Assembly (NCBI RefSeq): GCF_008923725.1
Contig: NZ_WBPF01000022.1
Span: forward strand, 98,913-162,912
Reading direction: 5' to 3'
Length of the DNA: 64,000 nucleotides
Origin: Bacillus sp. CH140a_4T
GTDB taxonomy: Bacteria; Bacillota; Bacilli; Bacillales; Bacillaceae_G
Part shown: positions 34,691 through 43,802 of the stretch, in pieces
How positions within the stretch are numbered: position 1 is the stretch's first letter
Layout of the letters: each line of letters begins with the position of its first letter
Notes under the pieces: generated by a model
Databases searched by the model: none
Told to the model about the DNA's origin: nothing
The model's input: the letters and a program-made list of their open reading frames with translations, nothing else
Translations under genes and position numbers: made by a program

Positions 34691-34838
34691 GACAATATTA
34701 GCAGCCCTCTCCTCTACTTTTATCAATATATTACAATCCCTTTTATGTTAAAATATAGGTAACACCCTTTAGTAAAATAGATCCAAAAAAGCTTTTCCAT
34801 ATTCATCATTTACTACTTAAATGGCGGGAGTGGTTCAG

Positions 34839-35036
34839 TTGAAAGACTACTTAATTAGAGCATTCTTTGCGTTAATAACAGTTGGGATTGTCTTACTTAT
34901 AGCTAACGTTTTCAATATACGTATCGAGGTGAAAGACTATGCTTTCCTCGTTGTTGTAGCAATTGGTGGCGGCTGGGGTGGCTGGTACCTGTATAAAAAA
35001 CAAAGTAATCAAAGTGATAAAGGCATTCCAAAGTAA
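34839..35036 (+). CDS. Small membrane protein (65 aa)
   Basis: TTG 34839 with GGGAGTGG upstream; an in-frame ATG at 34821 lies before that site. Two hydrophobic segments (residues 6-24 and 35-55; VVVAIGGGWGGWYLY) and a polar tail. The family is not recognised. Its 3' end is part of a terminator shared with the convergent gene. Confidence 0.65.
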   Translation: MKDYLIRAFFALITVGIVLLIANVFNIRIEVKDYAFLVVVAIGGGWGGWYLYKKQSNQSDKGIPK

Positions 35037-35056
35037 TACGGAATGCCTTCTTTTAT
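35020..35056. terminator. Bidirectional terminator overlapping two genes
   Basis: AAGGCATTCC...GGAATGCCTT spans the last codons of the 34839 gene and the stop of the 35053 gene. Confidence 0.8.
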
Positions 35057-35334
35057 TGCCGTCTATAGTAAATAATAAAATTCAAACCGCTAATACAGCC
35101 AATTGCAATAAACATATTAGAACTATGCACATCTCCGGCTAGATTATACTCATCAACGATAAAGCCAATCATAAAGAGTGTTATCGCCGAAACACCGATA
35201 CACAATATCGAAATAAACCAAAGCGAAAATTCATTAATTAGCTCTTTCTTCTGTGTTGAAACAATTAGCATAACAAGAATAGCTGCTGCTAATATACTTT
35301 TGAAAACCGGTCTTAAATACACAAACTCCTCCAT
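35053..35334 (-). CDS. Hypothetical three-helix membrane protein (93 aa)
   Basis: Three hydrophobic segments (about residues 9-25, 34-57, 72-87) with short polar loops; GGAG precedes the start. The family is not recognised. Confidence 0.65.
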   Translation of the reverse strand: MEEFVYLRPVFKSILAAAILVMLIVSTQKKELINEFSLWFISILCIGVSAITLFMIGFIVDEYNLAGDVHSSNMFIAIGCISGLNFIIYYRRQ

Positions 35335-35390
35335 CTATTTCTCCCTTCCCAAAACATTACATCTAAACATTAACATATTTAACCAAATTA

Positions 35391-35432
35391 AAAACACATG
35401 CCTTTTCAAGATACAATGACATGTGTTTCCAA
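35391..35432 (-). terminator. Terminator of yvdD
   Basis: AAACACATG...CATGTGTTT with a T run on the minus strand. Confidence 0.65.
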
Positions 35433-35451
35433 AAATCTCTATAAAATTGTA

Positions 35452-36030
35452 TTATGATAGCTGCTTCCACTTCGTTCCTAAAACGGGGCGCTCGTAATTT
35501 TGTATTGCATGAATTAGTTTATCTGCCGTCTCAGCTGAAACGATCAACTCTTTATTCGATGGATTCATAAACCCTTCTTCTGCTGCACGTTCAACCATTT
35601 GCAAAATTGGTCCGTAAAAGTCTTTTATGTTCAATAAACCAACCGGCTTATTATGTATACCAATTTGCGACCAACATACTACTTCAAATAGCTCTTCAAA
35701 CGTTCCGTATCCGCCTGGCAGTGCAATAAAAGCATCCGCAAGCTCTGCCATTTTCGCTTTACGCTCATGCATCGTTTCTACTTCAATTAGTTCTGCTAAC
35801 CCTGTATGAACAATTTCTCCTCGGAATAGACCACGCGGCATAACACCTGTTACACGCCCGCCTAAACGAAGGACTTCATTTGCTACTTCTCCCATCAATC
35901 CAACGCATGAACCACCGTATACGAGCTCATAGTCATTCTCAACAAACATTTTTCCTAACGCTATTGCCTGCTCTTTAAATTCTGGTCTCTCCCCTAAGTT
36001 GGAACCTGCAAACACACAAATCTTTCTCAT
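35452..36030 (-). CDS. yvdD: LOG-family nucleotide phosphoribohydrolase (YvdD)
   Basis: 192 aa. Rossmann-like fold with the LOG/TIGR00730 motif PGGYGTFEELFE (about residues 105-116) and the N-terminal VFAGSNLGERPEF. In plants and actinobacteria LOG enzymes release cytokinin bases from ribotides. In Bacillus the likely role is hydrolysis of damaged or unusual nucleoside monophosphates. It is divergent from yvdC, as a neighbour pair also seen in B. subtilis. Confidence 0.92.
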   Translation of the reverse strand: MRKICVFAGSNLGERPEFKEQAIALGKMFVENDYELVYGGSCVGLMGEVANEVLRLGGRVTGVMPRGLFRGEIVHTGLAELIEVETMHERKAKMAELADAFIALPGGYGTFEELFEVVCWSQIGIHNKPVGLLNIKDFYGPILQMVERAAEEGFMNPSNKELIVSAETADKLIHAIQNYERPVLGTKWKQLS

Positions 36031-36103
36031 CCCTACACCCCAAAACTATATATTGTTATGATACAATGAATATTGTACAACATATTGAAGGGATGAGGAA
36101 GAA

Positions 36104-36427
36104 ATGGATATCGTCGCATTTCAAAGATGGGTGAAGGAATTTTATGAAAAACGAAGCTGGTCACAGTATAATTCCTTTATTCGCTTAAATTTCTTAACAG
36201 AGGAAGTTGGGGAAGTTTCACGCGTTGTTCGCGCAATCGAAATTGGCCGTGATCGTCCTGACGAAAAAGTAAAAACAGAAGAAGAGCTAAAACAAGAACT
36301 AAAAGAAGAACTTGGTGATGTACTATCTAATCTTATTATTCTTTCACAAAAATATGATTTAGATTTACAAGACATTATGGAAGCACACGTCACAAAGCTT
36401 TCGAAAAGGTTCGAGACATCAAAATGA
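36104..36427 (+). CDS. yvdC: MazG-like nucleotide pyrophosphohydrolase (YvdC)
   Basis: 107 aa. A single MazG-type domain: EEVGEVSRVVRAIE (metal-binding EExxE) and EELGDVLSNLIILSQ (ExxD). It should hydrolyse NTPs or dNTPs to NMP and PPi, a house-cleaning role that fits the divergent LOG enzyme. The stop lies at the dyad that forms the ferritin promoter. Confidence 0.9.
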   Translation: MDIVAFQRWVKEFYEKRSWSQYNSFIRLNFLTEEVGEVSRVVRAIEIGRDRPDEKVKTEEELKQELKEELGDVLSNLIILSQKYDLDLQDIMEAHVTKLSKRFETSK

Positions 36428-36455
36428 GAATATTATCAATTATGGTATAATATTC
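36428..36455 (+). promoter_or_regulatory. Ferritin promoter with GAATATTAT/ATAATATTC dyad
   Basis: Extended -10 TGGTATAAT (36443-36451) lies within a 9-bp perfect inverted repeat GAATATTAT-10-ATAATATTC. The arms resemble a metal or peroxide regulator site but match neither Fur nor PerR well. Confidence 0.5.
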
Positions 36456-36480
36456 TTGTCACAATACTAAGGGGGATTTT

Positions 36481-36987
36481 ATGTTATCTAAAAAATTGCA
36501 CGACGCATTAAACAATCAAATGAACTTTGAATTTTACTCTGCCCACGCTTATATGGCAATGGCTGCTTACTGTACATCTGAGAGCTATGATGGATTCGCT
36601 AACTTTTTCCTTGTACAAGCTGAGGAAGAACGTTTCCACGCAATGAAGCTTTATAACTACATTAACGACCGCGGTGAGCGCGCTATTGTTACTGGATTTG
36701 ATAATCCGAATAACGAATATGAATCTGTACTGAACGCTTTTGAAGTGGCACTTGAGCACGAGCGTGAAGTAACGAAGCGTATTTACAACTTATCTGATAT
36801 CGCTTGGGATGAGCGTGAGCACGCAACAATTACCTTCTTAAAATGGTTCGTTGATGAGCAAGTAGAAGAAGAAGCTTCATTCGATAGCATCATCCAAAAA
36901 TTAAAACGTATTACAAGCGATTCAAACGCACTATTTATGCTAGATGCTGAATTAGAGAAACGTACGTTTACACCTCCAGCTGAGTAG
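36481..36987 (+). CDS. ftnA: Non-haem ferritin
   Basis: 168 aa. Ferritin four-helix bundle with ferroxidase residues Glu17, Tyr24, Glu50 and His53 (QAEEERFHAM), and the second-half ligands in HEREVTK and DEQVEEEASF. It oxidises Fe(II) and stores Fe(III). AGGGGG is upstream. Together with Dps, 2.7 kb away, it forms an iron-storage neighbourhood. Confidence 0.95.
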   Translation: MLSKKLHDALNNQMNFEFYSAHAYMAMAAYCTSESYDGFANFFLVQAEEERFHAMKLYNYINDRGERAIVTGFDNPNNEYESVLNAFEVALEHEREVTKRIYNLSDIAWDEREHATITFLKWFVDEQVEEEASFDSIIQKLKRITSDSNALFMLDAELEKRTFTPPAE

Positions 36988-36993
36988 TATTTT

Positions 36994-37029
36994 AATCACC
37001 TTAATGAATGTATTAAGGTGATTTTTTTA
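36994..37029. terminator. Terminator between ferritin and the 37013 gene
   Basis: AATCACCTTAAT...ATTAAGGTGATT plus a T run. It overlaps the 3' end of the convergent gene. Confidence 0.85.
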
Positions 37030-37246
37030 TTTCTTCTCTCAGCTTAATAAGCTTAGCTAAATCCTTTTTATAAAGCCCTGAAACCTTTTCAACAAAGTCA
37101 CTATGAGTAAAAGTCCCCTCTCCTTCTTCTACTATGCTTAAATATCCATGTATAAACTTCAAAAACGCTCTAGCATCTTCTCCAGTTAATTGATCAATGT
37201 TCTCTATAATTTCATCAAACTCCCTTAAACTATCCGCTTCTTTCAC
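37013..37246 (-). CDS. Hypothetical small soluble protein (77 aa)
   Basis: GTG 37246 with GGGGA seven bases upstream. All-helical, acidic sequence (LREFDEIIENIDQLTGEDARAFLKFIHGYL). No membrane segment. The family is not recognised. Confidence 0.65.
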   Translation of the reverse strand: MKEADSLREFDEIIENIDQLTGEDARAFLKFIHGYLSIVEEGEGTFTHSDFVEKVSGLYKKDLAKLIKLREEIKKSP

Positions 37247-37283
37247 CCTAATTTCCCCTCTCTGCATTATTTATCATACCAAA

Positions 37284-37326
37284 ATAAAAAAGTCGTTCAT
37301 CCCTCTAGGCGAGAGATAAACGACTT
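37284..37326 (-). terminator. Terminator of the first nupC
   Basis: AAGTCGTT...AACGACTT with a T run on the minus strand. Confidence 0.8.
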
Positions 37327-37337
37327 CGTTTGTTTTA

Positions 37338-38519
37338 TTAAAGCATAACCCCAACGATAATCGCTGATAATATACTTACTAACGTTGCACCGTATACAAG
37401 TTTTAATCCGAATGATGATACAACGTTTGCTTGTTTGCCATCGATACTCTTCGTTGCACCTGCGATAATTCCGATTGATGAGAAGTTCGCAAATGATACA
37501 AGGAAGATTGATAAAATACCTACTGTACGAGCTGATAAATCACCAGCTACTTTTCCAAGGTCAAGCATTGCAACGAATTCGTTCGTTACTAATTTCGTTG
37601 CCATAATTTGTCCCGCTGTTAGCATCTCTGAAGTTGGGATACCCATTACGAATGCTAATGGTGAGAAGATATATCCTAAAATGCTTTGGAATGTGATTCC
37701 GAAAATTGAATCAAACACACCGTTAATTGCTGTAATTAATGCTACGAAACCGATTAACATCGCCGCTACTGTTACAGCGATAGAGAAACCAAGCATAATA
37801 TATTCGCCTAACATTTCAAAGAATGTTTGTTTTTTATCTTCTTGTAATTCTAAAATATCGTCTTCTTCTTTTACTTCATATGGATTAATAATATGAACGA
37901 TAATAAATCCACTGAATAAGTTTAGTACAAGTGCTGTTACTACATATTTTGGATCAATCATTTTCATATAAGAACCGACGATTGACATCGATACTGTTGA
38001 CATGGAAGATGCACAAAGTGTGTATAAACGATTTTTCGGTAATTTGCTTAGTTGATCTTTTACTGTAATGAATACTTCCCCTTGACCAACAATTGCAGCT
38101 GCTACCGCATTATATGATTCTAGTTTTCCTAAGCCGTTAATTTTACTTAATACGAAACCGACTGCACGAATGATAATCGGTAAAACTTTAATATGTTGTA
38201 AGATCCCGATTAATACTGCTAAGAAAATAATTGGTAATAATACTGTTAAGAAGAATGGTGCTTGTCCATCGTTTGCTAAACCACCAAATACGAAATTAAC
38301 CCCTGCTTCCGCAAATTTTAAAATAGCGCCAAACCCATCTGCAATCCCTTTTACTAATACAAATCCGACCTTTGTATTTAGTAAGAAATACGCAAGTACC
38401 AATTGAATGACAAGCATAAGTGCAATTGGTTTATATTTAATTTTCTTACGATCTGAACTGATAAGGAACCCTAGTACAAATACTACAAGTAAACCGACTA
38501 GAAACATTACGATCTTCAT
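37338..38519 (-). CDS. nupC: NupC-type concentrative nucleoside transporter, copy 1
   Basis: 393 aa from ATG 38519 (GGAGG upstream), the length of B. subtilis NupC. CNT-family motifs: [18 protein letters not shown] (substrate region), [23 protein letters not shown] and [14 protein letters not shown]. It imports pyrimidine nucleosides with H+ or Na+. Two cre sites lie upstream. A close paralogue follows at 38869. Confidence 0.95.
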   Translation of the reverse strand: MKIVMFLVGLLVVFVLGFLISSDRKKIKYKPIALMLVIQLVLAYFLLNTKVGFVLVKGIADGFGAILKFAEAGVNFVFGGLANDGQAPFFLTVLLPIIFLAVLIGILQHIKVLPIIIRAVGFVLSKINGLGKLESYNAVAAAIVGQGEVFITVKDQLSKLPKNRLYTLCASSMSTVSMSIVGSYMKMIDPKYVVTALVLNLFSGFIIVHIINPYEVKEEDDILELQEDKKQTFFEMLGEYIMLGFSIAVTVAAMLIGFVALITAINGVFDSIFGITFQSILGYIFSPLAFVMGIPTSEMLTAGQIMATKLVTNEFVAMLDLGKVAGDLSARTVGILSIFLVSFANFSSIGIIAGATKSIDGKQANVVSSFGLKLVYGATLVSILSAIIVGVML

Positions 38520-38565
38520 ATGTGAATCCTCCACTTCTCCCACGAGTTATTGGTCGTATAACGTA

Positions 38566-38585
38566 TAACGAATGACGTCTGACCA
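38566..38585 (-). promoter_or_regulatory. Motif shared by both nupC leaders (TGGTCAGACGT...GTTA)
   Basis: On the minus strand TGGTCAGACGT-5-CGTTA lies about 50 bp before the start. The same sequence lies at 40079-40098 before the second nupC (16 of 20 bases identical). The upstream regions otherwise differ. Confidence 0.5.
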
Positions 38586-38639
38586 TTGATGTTAAAAAAT
38601 TTAAAACCCCTAAATACTATTCAACTGTTATCTAAAATC

Positions 38640-38653
38640 AGTAAGCGTTTACA
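38640..38653 (-). promoter_or_regulatory. cre site (CcpA) upstream of nupC copy 1
   Basis: TGTAAACGCTTACT on the minus strand fits TGWAARCGYTWNCW with no mismatch, about 120 bp before the start. Confidence 0.75.
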
Positions 38654-38734
38654 TAAATTGCAATTTATAAAAGGTAGCCTCTTCTCTCCTACCATTATTG
38701 AAAGTCTGAAATTGATACCACCTACAAATCAAAT

Positions 38735-38748
38735 TGTAAGCGTTATCT
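38735..38748 (-). promoter_or_regulatory. Second, weaker cre-like site
   Basis: AGATAACGCTTACA on the minus strand fits the cre consensus with two mismatches. The remaining gap to 38868 shows no gene. Confidence 0.5.
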
Positions 38749-38832
38749 AATAGAAATGCAATATAAATTTTAAAAGATTTTCATATGTAAATATATTCCT
38801 CACTAATTGGTTTTTTCATGCAAATTTACCAT

Positions 38833-38867
38833 AAAAAATAGCCCTAGCTATAAGCTAGGGCCATCTT
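38833..38867 (-). terminator. Terminator of the second nupC
   Basis: GCCCTAGCTTATAGCTAGGGC plus TATTTTTT on the minus strand. Confidence 0.9.
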
Positions 38868-38868
38868 T

Positions 38869-40050
38869 TTATAACATAACACCAACGATAATCGCTGATA
38901 GAATGCTTACTAATGTCGCACCGTACACAAGGCGTAGACCGAATGATGATACAACATTTGATTGGTTTTCATCGATACCTTTCGTTGCACCTGCGATAAT
39001 TCCGATTGATGAGAAGTTCGCAAATGATACAAGGAATACAGAAAGAATACCAACTGTACGAGCTGATAAGTCACCAGCTACTTTTCCAAGATCAAGCATC
39101 GCAACAAACTCGTTTGATACTAATTTTGTTGCCATAATTTGTCCCGCTGTTACCATCTCTGCTTGCGGAATACCCATTATGAATGCTAATGGTGAGAAAA
39201 TATATCCTAAAATAGCTTGGAATGTAATACCGAACATGGAATCAAACAAGCTATTGATTGCTGTAATTAATGCTACGAAACCAAGTAACATTGCCGCTAC
39301 TGTGATCGCGATTGTGAAACCAAGCATAATATACTCACTTAGCATTTCAAAGAATGATTGTTTTTTCTTATTTTCTAATTTCAGTGTATCTTCTTCTTCT
39401 GTAATATCGTACGGGTTAATAATATGAATAATAATGAAACCACTAAATAAATTTAATACAAGTGCTGTTACTACATATTTCGGTTCGATCATTTTCATAT
39501 AAGAACCTACGATTGACATTGATACTGTCGACATGGAAGATGCACATAATGTATATAAACGATGTTTTGGGATTTTACTTAATTGATCTTTTACTGTAAT
39601 AAATACTTCTGCTTGTCCAACAATAGCAGCCGCTACTGCGTTATATGATTCTAGTTTACCTAAACCATTTACCTTACTTAACAACGTACCAATAGCACGA
39701 ATAAATATCGGTAAAATTTTAAAGTGTTGCAGAATTCCGATTAAAACGGCAAAGAATACGATTGGTAATAACGCTGTTAAGAAGAATGAAACCTCTCCTT
39801 TATTAACAAGACCGCCAAATACGAAAACGATTCCAGCTTCCGCATATCCAAGAAGTGCGCCAAATCCATCTGAAATTCCTTTTACTAAAATATAACCAAC
39901 TTGCGTATTTAATAAGAAATAACTTAACACTAGCTGAATAACAAGCATGATTGCGATTGGTTTATACTTAATCTTCTTTCGATCGGCACTTATAAGAAAA
40001 CCGAGTACGAATACAACGAGCAATCCTACAAGAAACATAACAAACTTCAT
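38869..40050 (-). CDS. nupC: NupC-type concentrative nucleoside transporter, copy 2
   Basis: 393 aa. It is the same length as copy 1 and very similar to it ([41 protein letters not shown]), with differences mostly in TM2-3 and the hydrophilic loop [10 protein letters not shown] local duplication. No cre site was seen upstream of this copy. GGAGG precedes the ATG. Confidence 0.95.
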   Translation of the reverse strand: MKFVMFLVGLLVVFVLGFLISADRKKIKYKPIAIMLVIQLVLSYFLLNTQVGYILVKGISDGFGALLGYAEAGIVFVFGGLVNKGEVSFFLTALLPIVFFAVLIGILQHFKILPIFIRAIGTLLSKVNGLGKLESYNAVAAAIVGQAEVFITVKDQLSKIPKHRLYTLCASSMSTVSMSIVGSYMKMIEPKYVVTALVLNLFSGFIIIHIINPYDITEEEDTLKLENKKKQSFFEMLSEYIMLGFTIAITVAAMLLGFVALITAINSLFDSMFGITFQAILGYIFSPLAFIMGIPQAEMVTAGQIMATKLVSNEFVAMLDLGKVAGDLSARTVGILSVFLVSFANFSSIGIIAGATKGIDENQSNVVSSFGLRLVYGATLVSILSAIIVGVML

Positions 40051-40078
40051 TAATAAAATCCTCCATTTAACTCTTCAT

Positions 40079-40098
40079 TAACGTTGAACGTCTGACCA
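40079..40098 (-). promoter_or_regulatory. Second copy of the nupC leader motif
   Basis: TGGTCAGACGT-5-CGTTA on the minus strand, about 30 bp before the start of nupC copy 2. See 38566-38585. Confidence 0.5.
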
Positions 40099-40283
40099 CT
40101 TGAAATAAGAAATAATCCGAACTTTCCATTTCTCCTCTAAAACCTTCAATCGGATAGGAAAGATCATAAAACCTCTTGTTTCAAAGGCATTTTCCATTCT
40201 AACACAAATCACAACTCATATCCGCACTTTTCTTAAAAAAAATACATTTTATTATAAAGCATTAATGAATGTTCGTCTTTTAC

Positions 40284-40313
40284 ATTATATAGCGAAACTT
40301 TAATCAGTGTCAT
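40284..40313 (-). promoter_or_regulatory. Candidate promoter of nupC copy 2
   Basis: ATGACA (40308-40313), 18-bp spacer, TATAAT (40284-40289) on the minus strand. Nothing else distinct lies in 40099-40377. Confidence 0.45.
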
Positions 40314-40377
40314 CCCCACTAATTATTAGCCCGTATCAATCGAGAGTTTACTGTTCACAAATAGCAGAATAAAACAA

Positions 40378-40410
40378 AAAAATGAGCATCAAGTTTCACT
40401 TGATGCTCAC
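40378..40410 (-). terminator. Terminator of AGCS copy 2
   Basis: GAGCATCAAGTGAAACTTGATGCTC with a run of seven T on the minus strand. Confidence 0.9.
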
Positions 40411-40414
40411 CTCA

Positions 40415-41857
40415 TTATACTGCTTTTTCTTTATCAGCTACTGCTGGCTTATCCCAGCACTCTGTATTGCTCAAACCTGGAATAGACTCCGCATAGAACA
40501 CTGGATCTTTCCCTTGTTTCTTTTGCTTAATATAATCTGATAACGCTGCAAAAGCGTACTTAGAAAGGAATACGATCGCCACTAAGTTAATAACAGCCAT
40601 AATCCCCATAAATAAATCTGCTAAATCCCAAACGATTTGAATTGTTGCTACAGATCCTAAAACAACCATACCAAGTACAGCAATGCGGTATGCATTTAAT
40701 AACACTTTACTTCCATTTAAGAATTCAATATTCGTTTCACCATAGTAGTAGTTACCTACTAATGAACTAAATGCAAACAAGAAGATTGCAACTGCTACAA
40801 ATATAGAAGCCCACGGTCCGATATGTTGACTTAATGCTTGTTGCGTTAATTGAATTCCGTTTAAATCAGCCGCTCCAGGCACATCTGATAATAAAATGAT
40901 AAATGCTGTACAACTACAAATTAATAATGTATCTGTAAATACCCCTAAAGTTTGAATGAAACCTTGTTTAACTGGGTGCGTTACGTTTGCAGTCGCAGCT
41001 GCGTTCGGCGCACTACCCATACCTGCTTCATTTGAGAATAATCCACGTTTTACCCCTAGTAAAATCGCAGCTCCTAATCCCCCACCTACTACTTCTTTAA
41101 TTCCGAAAGCATGTAAGAAAATTTCTTTAAATACATACGGAATTGCCGTAATGTTTGTTACAACAACGAATAATGCCACTGCTACATAAATAATTGCCAT
41201 TACTGGAACAATCATTTCAACCGCACGTGCAATACGTTTTACTCCGCCGAAGATAATGATTGCAAGTAAACCAGCCATAAACAGACCTACAAACTTACCA
41301 TCTGTGTTAAATGCTCCATCAAAAGCCGCTGCTACTGTGTTTGACTGCACGGCGTTGAAAATTAATCCGAAACTAACTGTTATTAGAACAGAAAAGACAA
41401 CTCCTAGCCAGCGTTTCTTTAAACCCTTTTCCATATAATAAGCTGGACCACCACGGAATGCATTCCCATCTTTTACTTTATAAATTTGCGCTAATGTGCT
41501 CTCTACAAATGCAGAAGCACCCCCAATTACCGCAATTAACCACATCCAAAATACTGCTCCTGGTCCACCTGCTGAGATTGCGATAGCTACACCAGCTAAG
41601 TTACCAGTACCTACACGAGAAGCTGTACTCATACAAAAAGCCTGGAACGACGATACACCACTCTTCTCTTTTTGTGCTTTCCTCGTTTTCGAACTTGCCC
41701 CATCCCCAAGCAAACGAATCATTTCACCGAAGTAACGAACTTGGACAAATTTCACACGAAATGAAAAGTAAAGTCCTAACCCAATTAACATCACAATAAT
41801 GACATATGACCAAAGGACATTATTTACATCCCCAATTACCTTAGCTAAAAAATCCAT
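40415..41857 (-). CDS. Alanine/glycine:cation symporter (AGCS family), copy 2
   Basis: 480 aa from ATG 41857 (GAGGGGG upstream). It has the AGCS motifs SRVGTGNLAGVAIAISAGGPGA, FRGGPAYYMEKG, SNEAGMGSAPNAAAT and the tail KKQGKDPVF...SIPGLSNTECWD. It is the most divergent of the three copies, for example FNTDGKFVGLFMAGLLAI in place of FGLERTIVGAL. Confidence 0.95.
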   Translation of the reverse strand: MDFLAKVIGDVNNVLWSYVIIVMLIGLGLYFSFRVKFVQVRYFGEMIRLLGDGASSKTRKAQKEKSGVSSFQAFCMSTASRVGTGNLAGVAIAISAGGPGAVFWMWLIAVIGGASAFVESTLAQIYKVKDGNAFRGGPAYYMEKGLKKRWLGVVFSVLITVSFGLIFNAVQSNTVAAAFDGAFNTDGKFVGLFMAGLLAIIIFGGVKRIARAVEMIVPVMAIIYVAVALFVVVTNITAIPYVFKEIFLHAFGIKEVVGGGLGAAILLGVKRGLFSNEAGMGSAPNAAATANVTHPVKQGFIQTLGVFTDTLLICSCTAFIILLSDVPGAADLNGIQLTQQALSQHIGPWASIFVAVAIFLFAFSSLVGNYYYGETNIEFLNGSKVLLNAYRIAVLGMVVLGSVATIQIVWDLADLFMGIMAVINLVAIVFLSKYAFAALSDYIKQKKQGKDPVFYAESIPGLSNTECWDKPAVADKEKAV

Positions 41858-41891
41858 ATTTGCATTGCCCCCTCTTCCTAACAATAAGAAA

Positions 41892-41920
41892 ATTATATTC
41901 TAAAAACTTTTAGTAATCAA
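41892..41920 (-). promoter_or_regulatory. Promoter of AGCS copy 2
   Basis: TTGATT (41915-41920), 17-bp spacer containing CTAAAAGTTTTTAG, TATAAT (41892-41897) on the minus strand. Nothing distinct in the rest of 41921-42147. Confidence 0.8.
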
Positions 41921-42147
41921 GAACTTTATGTTAGGTTTTGTAACATGGACACGTTATTTTTGTTAACACATGTGTTTTTTTACGTGAAAATATAACCAGT
42001 ACGTGCATTTACTCAATACTCAATCACTCATCCTATTCGACCAATCATACTTTTAAGACAGTACGTTCCTACAAATAACGAGAGGAATGAATGAACAAAA
42101 AATTATATTAATAATTACCTCTCATCCTCTTTATCATTTACTACAAC

Positions 42148-42189
42148 AAAAAAGGCGAGCATCGAATTTATCTCGATGCTCGCCTTTTC
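42148..42189 (-). terminator. Terminator of AGCS copy 3
   Basis: AAAGGCGAGCATCGA...CGATGCTCGCCTTT with a T run on the minus strand. Confidence 0.9.
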
Positions 42190-42190
42190 A

Positions 42191-43621
42191 TTACACTGCT
42201 TTTTCTTTATCCGTTACCACTGGCTTATCCCAACACTCTGTATTCGTTAAACCCGGAATAGAATCTGCACTGAAGACTGGATCTTTTCCTTGTTTCTTCT
42301 GCCTTACATAGTCTGCCAAAGCAGCATATGCAAATCGACCAAGAAGCGTAATCGCAATTAAGTTTGTGATTACCATTAATCCCATAAATAAATCCGCCAT
42401 ATTCCATACAACTTGAAGCGTTGCAACAGAACCGAATAATACCATTCCCACTACCGCAATACGGTAAATCGTTAACCAAGTTTTACTTTGTTTAATGAAT
42501 TCAATATTCGTTTCACCATAATAGTAGTTTCCTAGAAGTGAACTAAATGCAAATAAGAAAATAATAATCGCTAAGAAGCTACTTGCCCACGAACCGATTT
42601 GTGAACTTAACGCCACTTGCGTTAATTCAATACCTTCTAAATTCGTTGCCTTATACGCACCAGAACATAGTACGATAAATGCTGTTGATGTACATACTAA
42701 AAATGTATCTACTAATACTCCAATTGTTTGAATAAATCCTTGTTTCGCTGGATGTGTTACATCCGCTGTCGCTGCCGCATTCGGCGCACTACCCATACCT
42801 GCTTCATTCGCAAATAATCCGCGCTGAATACCATATTTCATCGCAGCACCGATACCGCCACCTACAGCTGAATCTAAACCAAATGCTCCTTTAAAAATTT
42901 CCGTAAACATATCCGGTATTAAATAATAATTTTTAATAACAACGAAAATTGCTACTGCAATATAAATAAGTGCCATTGGCGGAACGATCATTTCAGACAT
43001 ACGTGCGATGCTTTTCACGCCACCAAAAATAATAACCGCAACTAATACTGCTAATACAATCCCAACAATGTAACGCTCAATACCAAAAGCGTTTTTAAAT
43101 GCTAATGTAACTGTATTTGCTTGTACGGAGTTAAAAATTAATCCGTAACTAATTGTAATAAGGATAGAGAACCAAATTCCCATCCAACGTTTATTTAAAC
43201 CTTTTTCCATATAATAAGCAGGACCACCACGGAAGCCACTGCCATCTTTTATTTTATAAATTTGTGCAAGCGTACTTTCCACGAAACTTGAAGACGCTCC
43301 GACAATCGCAATAACCCACATCCAAAATACCGCCCCAGGTCCTCCCATAGAAATAGCTAACGCTACACCGGCTAAGTTCCCGATTCCAATACGAGCTGCT
43401 GAACTCATACAGAACGCTTGGAAAGAAGATACACTACCTTTTTTACGCGTCTTTCCAGTTAATCCATCACTCATTAGTCGAACCATTTCCCCTAAATGAG
43501 TAATTTGTACGAATTTCAATTTAATAGAAAAATAAAGACCTAAACCAATTAACATCGCAATAAGAATATATGACCAAAGAATTGTATTCGTTGATGAAAC
43601 AAATTGCTCTAACATATTCAT
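42191..43621 (-). CDS. Alanine/glycine:cation symporter (AGCS family), copy 3
   Basis: 476 aa from ATG 43621 (GGAGGGG upstream). It is closer to copy 1 than to copy 2 (ARIGIGNLAGVALAISMGGPGA, KSIARMSEMIVPPMALIYI). The C-terminal tail is again KKQGKDPVF...SIPGLTNTECWD. Copies 2 and 3 are adjacent and same-strand; copy 1 is 7 kb away on the other strand. Confidence 0.95.
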   Translation of the reverse strand: MNMLEQFVSSTNTILWSYILIAMLIGLGLYFSIKLKFVQITHLGEMVRLMSDGLTGKTRKKGSVSSFQAFCMSSAARIGIGNLAGVALAISMGGPGAVFWMWVIAIVGASSSFVESTLAQIYKIKDGSGFRGGPAYYMEKGLNKRWMGIWFSILITISYGLIFNSVQANTVTLAFKNAFGIERYIVGIVLAVLVAVIIFGGVKSIARMSEMIVPPMALIYIAVAIFVVIKNYYLIPDMFTEIFKGAFGLDSAVGGGIGAAMKYGIQRGLFANEAGMGSAPNAAATADVTHPAKQGFIQTIGVLVDTFLVCTSTAFIVLCSGAYKATNLEGIELTQVALSSQIGSWASSFLAIIIFLFAFSSLLGNYYYGETNIEFIKQSKTWLTIYRIAVVGMVLFGSVATLQVVWNMADLFMGLMVITNLIAITLLGRFAYAALADYVRQKKQGKDPVFSADSIPGLTNTECWDKPVVTDKEKAV

Positions 43622-43653
43622 ACAATTAACCCCTCCTTTTCTCCATAAAACGA

Positions 43654-43682
43654 ATTATATTTAAAAAACATTTAAAAATCAA
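43654..43682 (-). promoter_or_regulatory. Promoter of AGCS copy 3
   Basis: TTGATT (43677-43682), 17-bp spacer, TATAAT (43654-43659) on the minus strand, the same arrangement as the other two AGCS copies. Confidence 0.8.
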
Positions 43683-43802
43683 CATTTTTCGACAATTTGA
43701 AATTTCCAAATATTAGCCAGACACGAAGTAACAATATCTTTATGACTCTCCTCCCTCTAACTGTGCATACTAAAACAAAAAGTAAATCTACAAACTACCC
43801 CA

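Noticed and set aside
34086-34762. Several short ORFs over the bcr1-like repeats
   Set aside because: They lie in non-coding repeats with no ribosome-binding sites and differ between the tandem copies.
38807-39427. Plus-strand ORFs over both nupC genes (also 37435-37896)
   Set aside because: They mirror each other because the genes underneath are paralogues; there is no start signal or plausible product.
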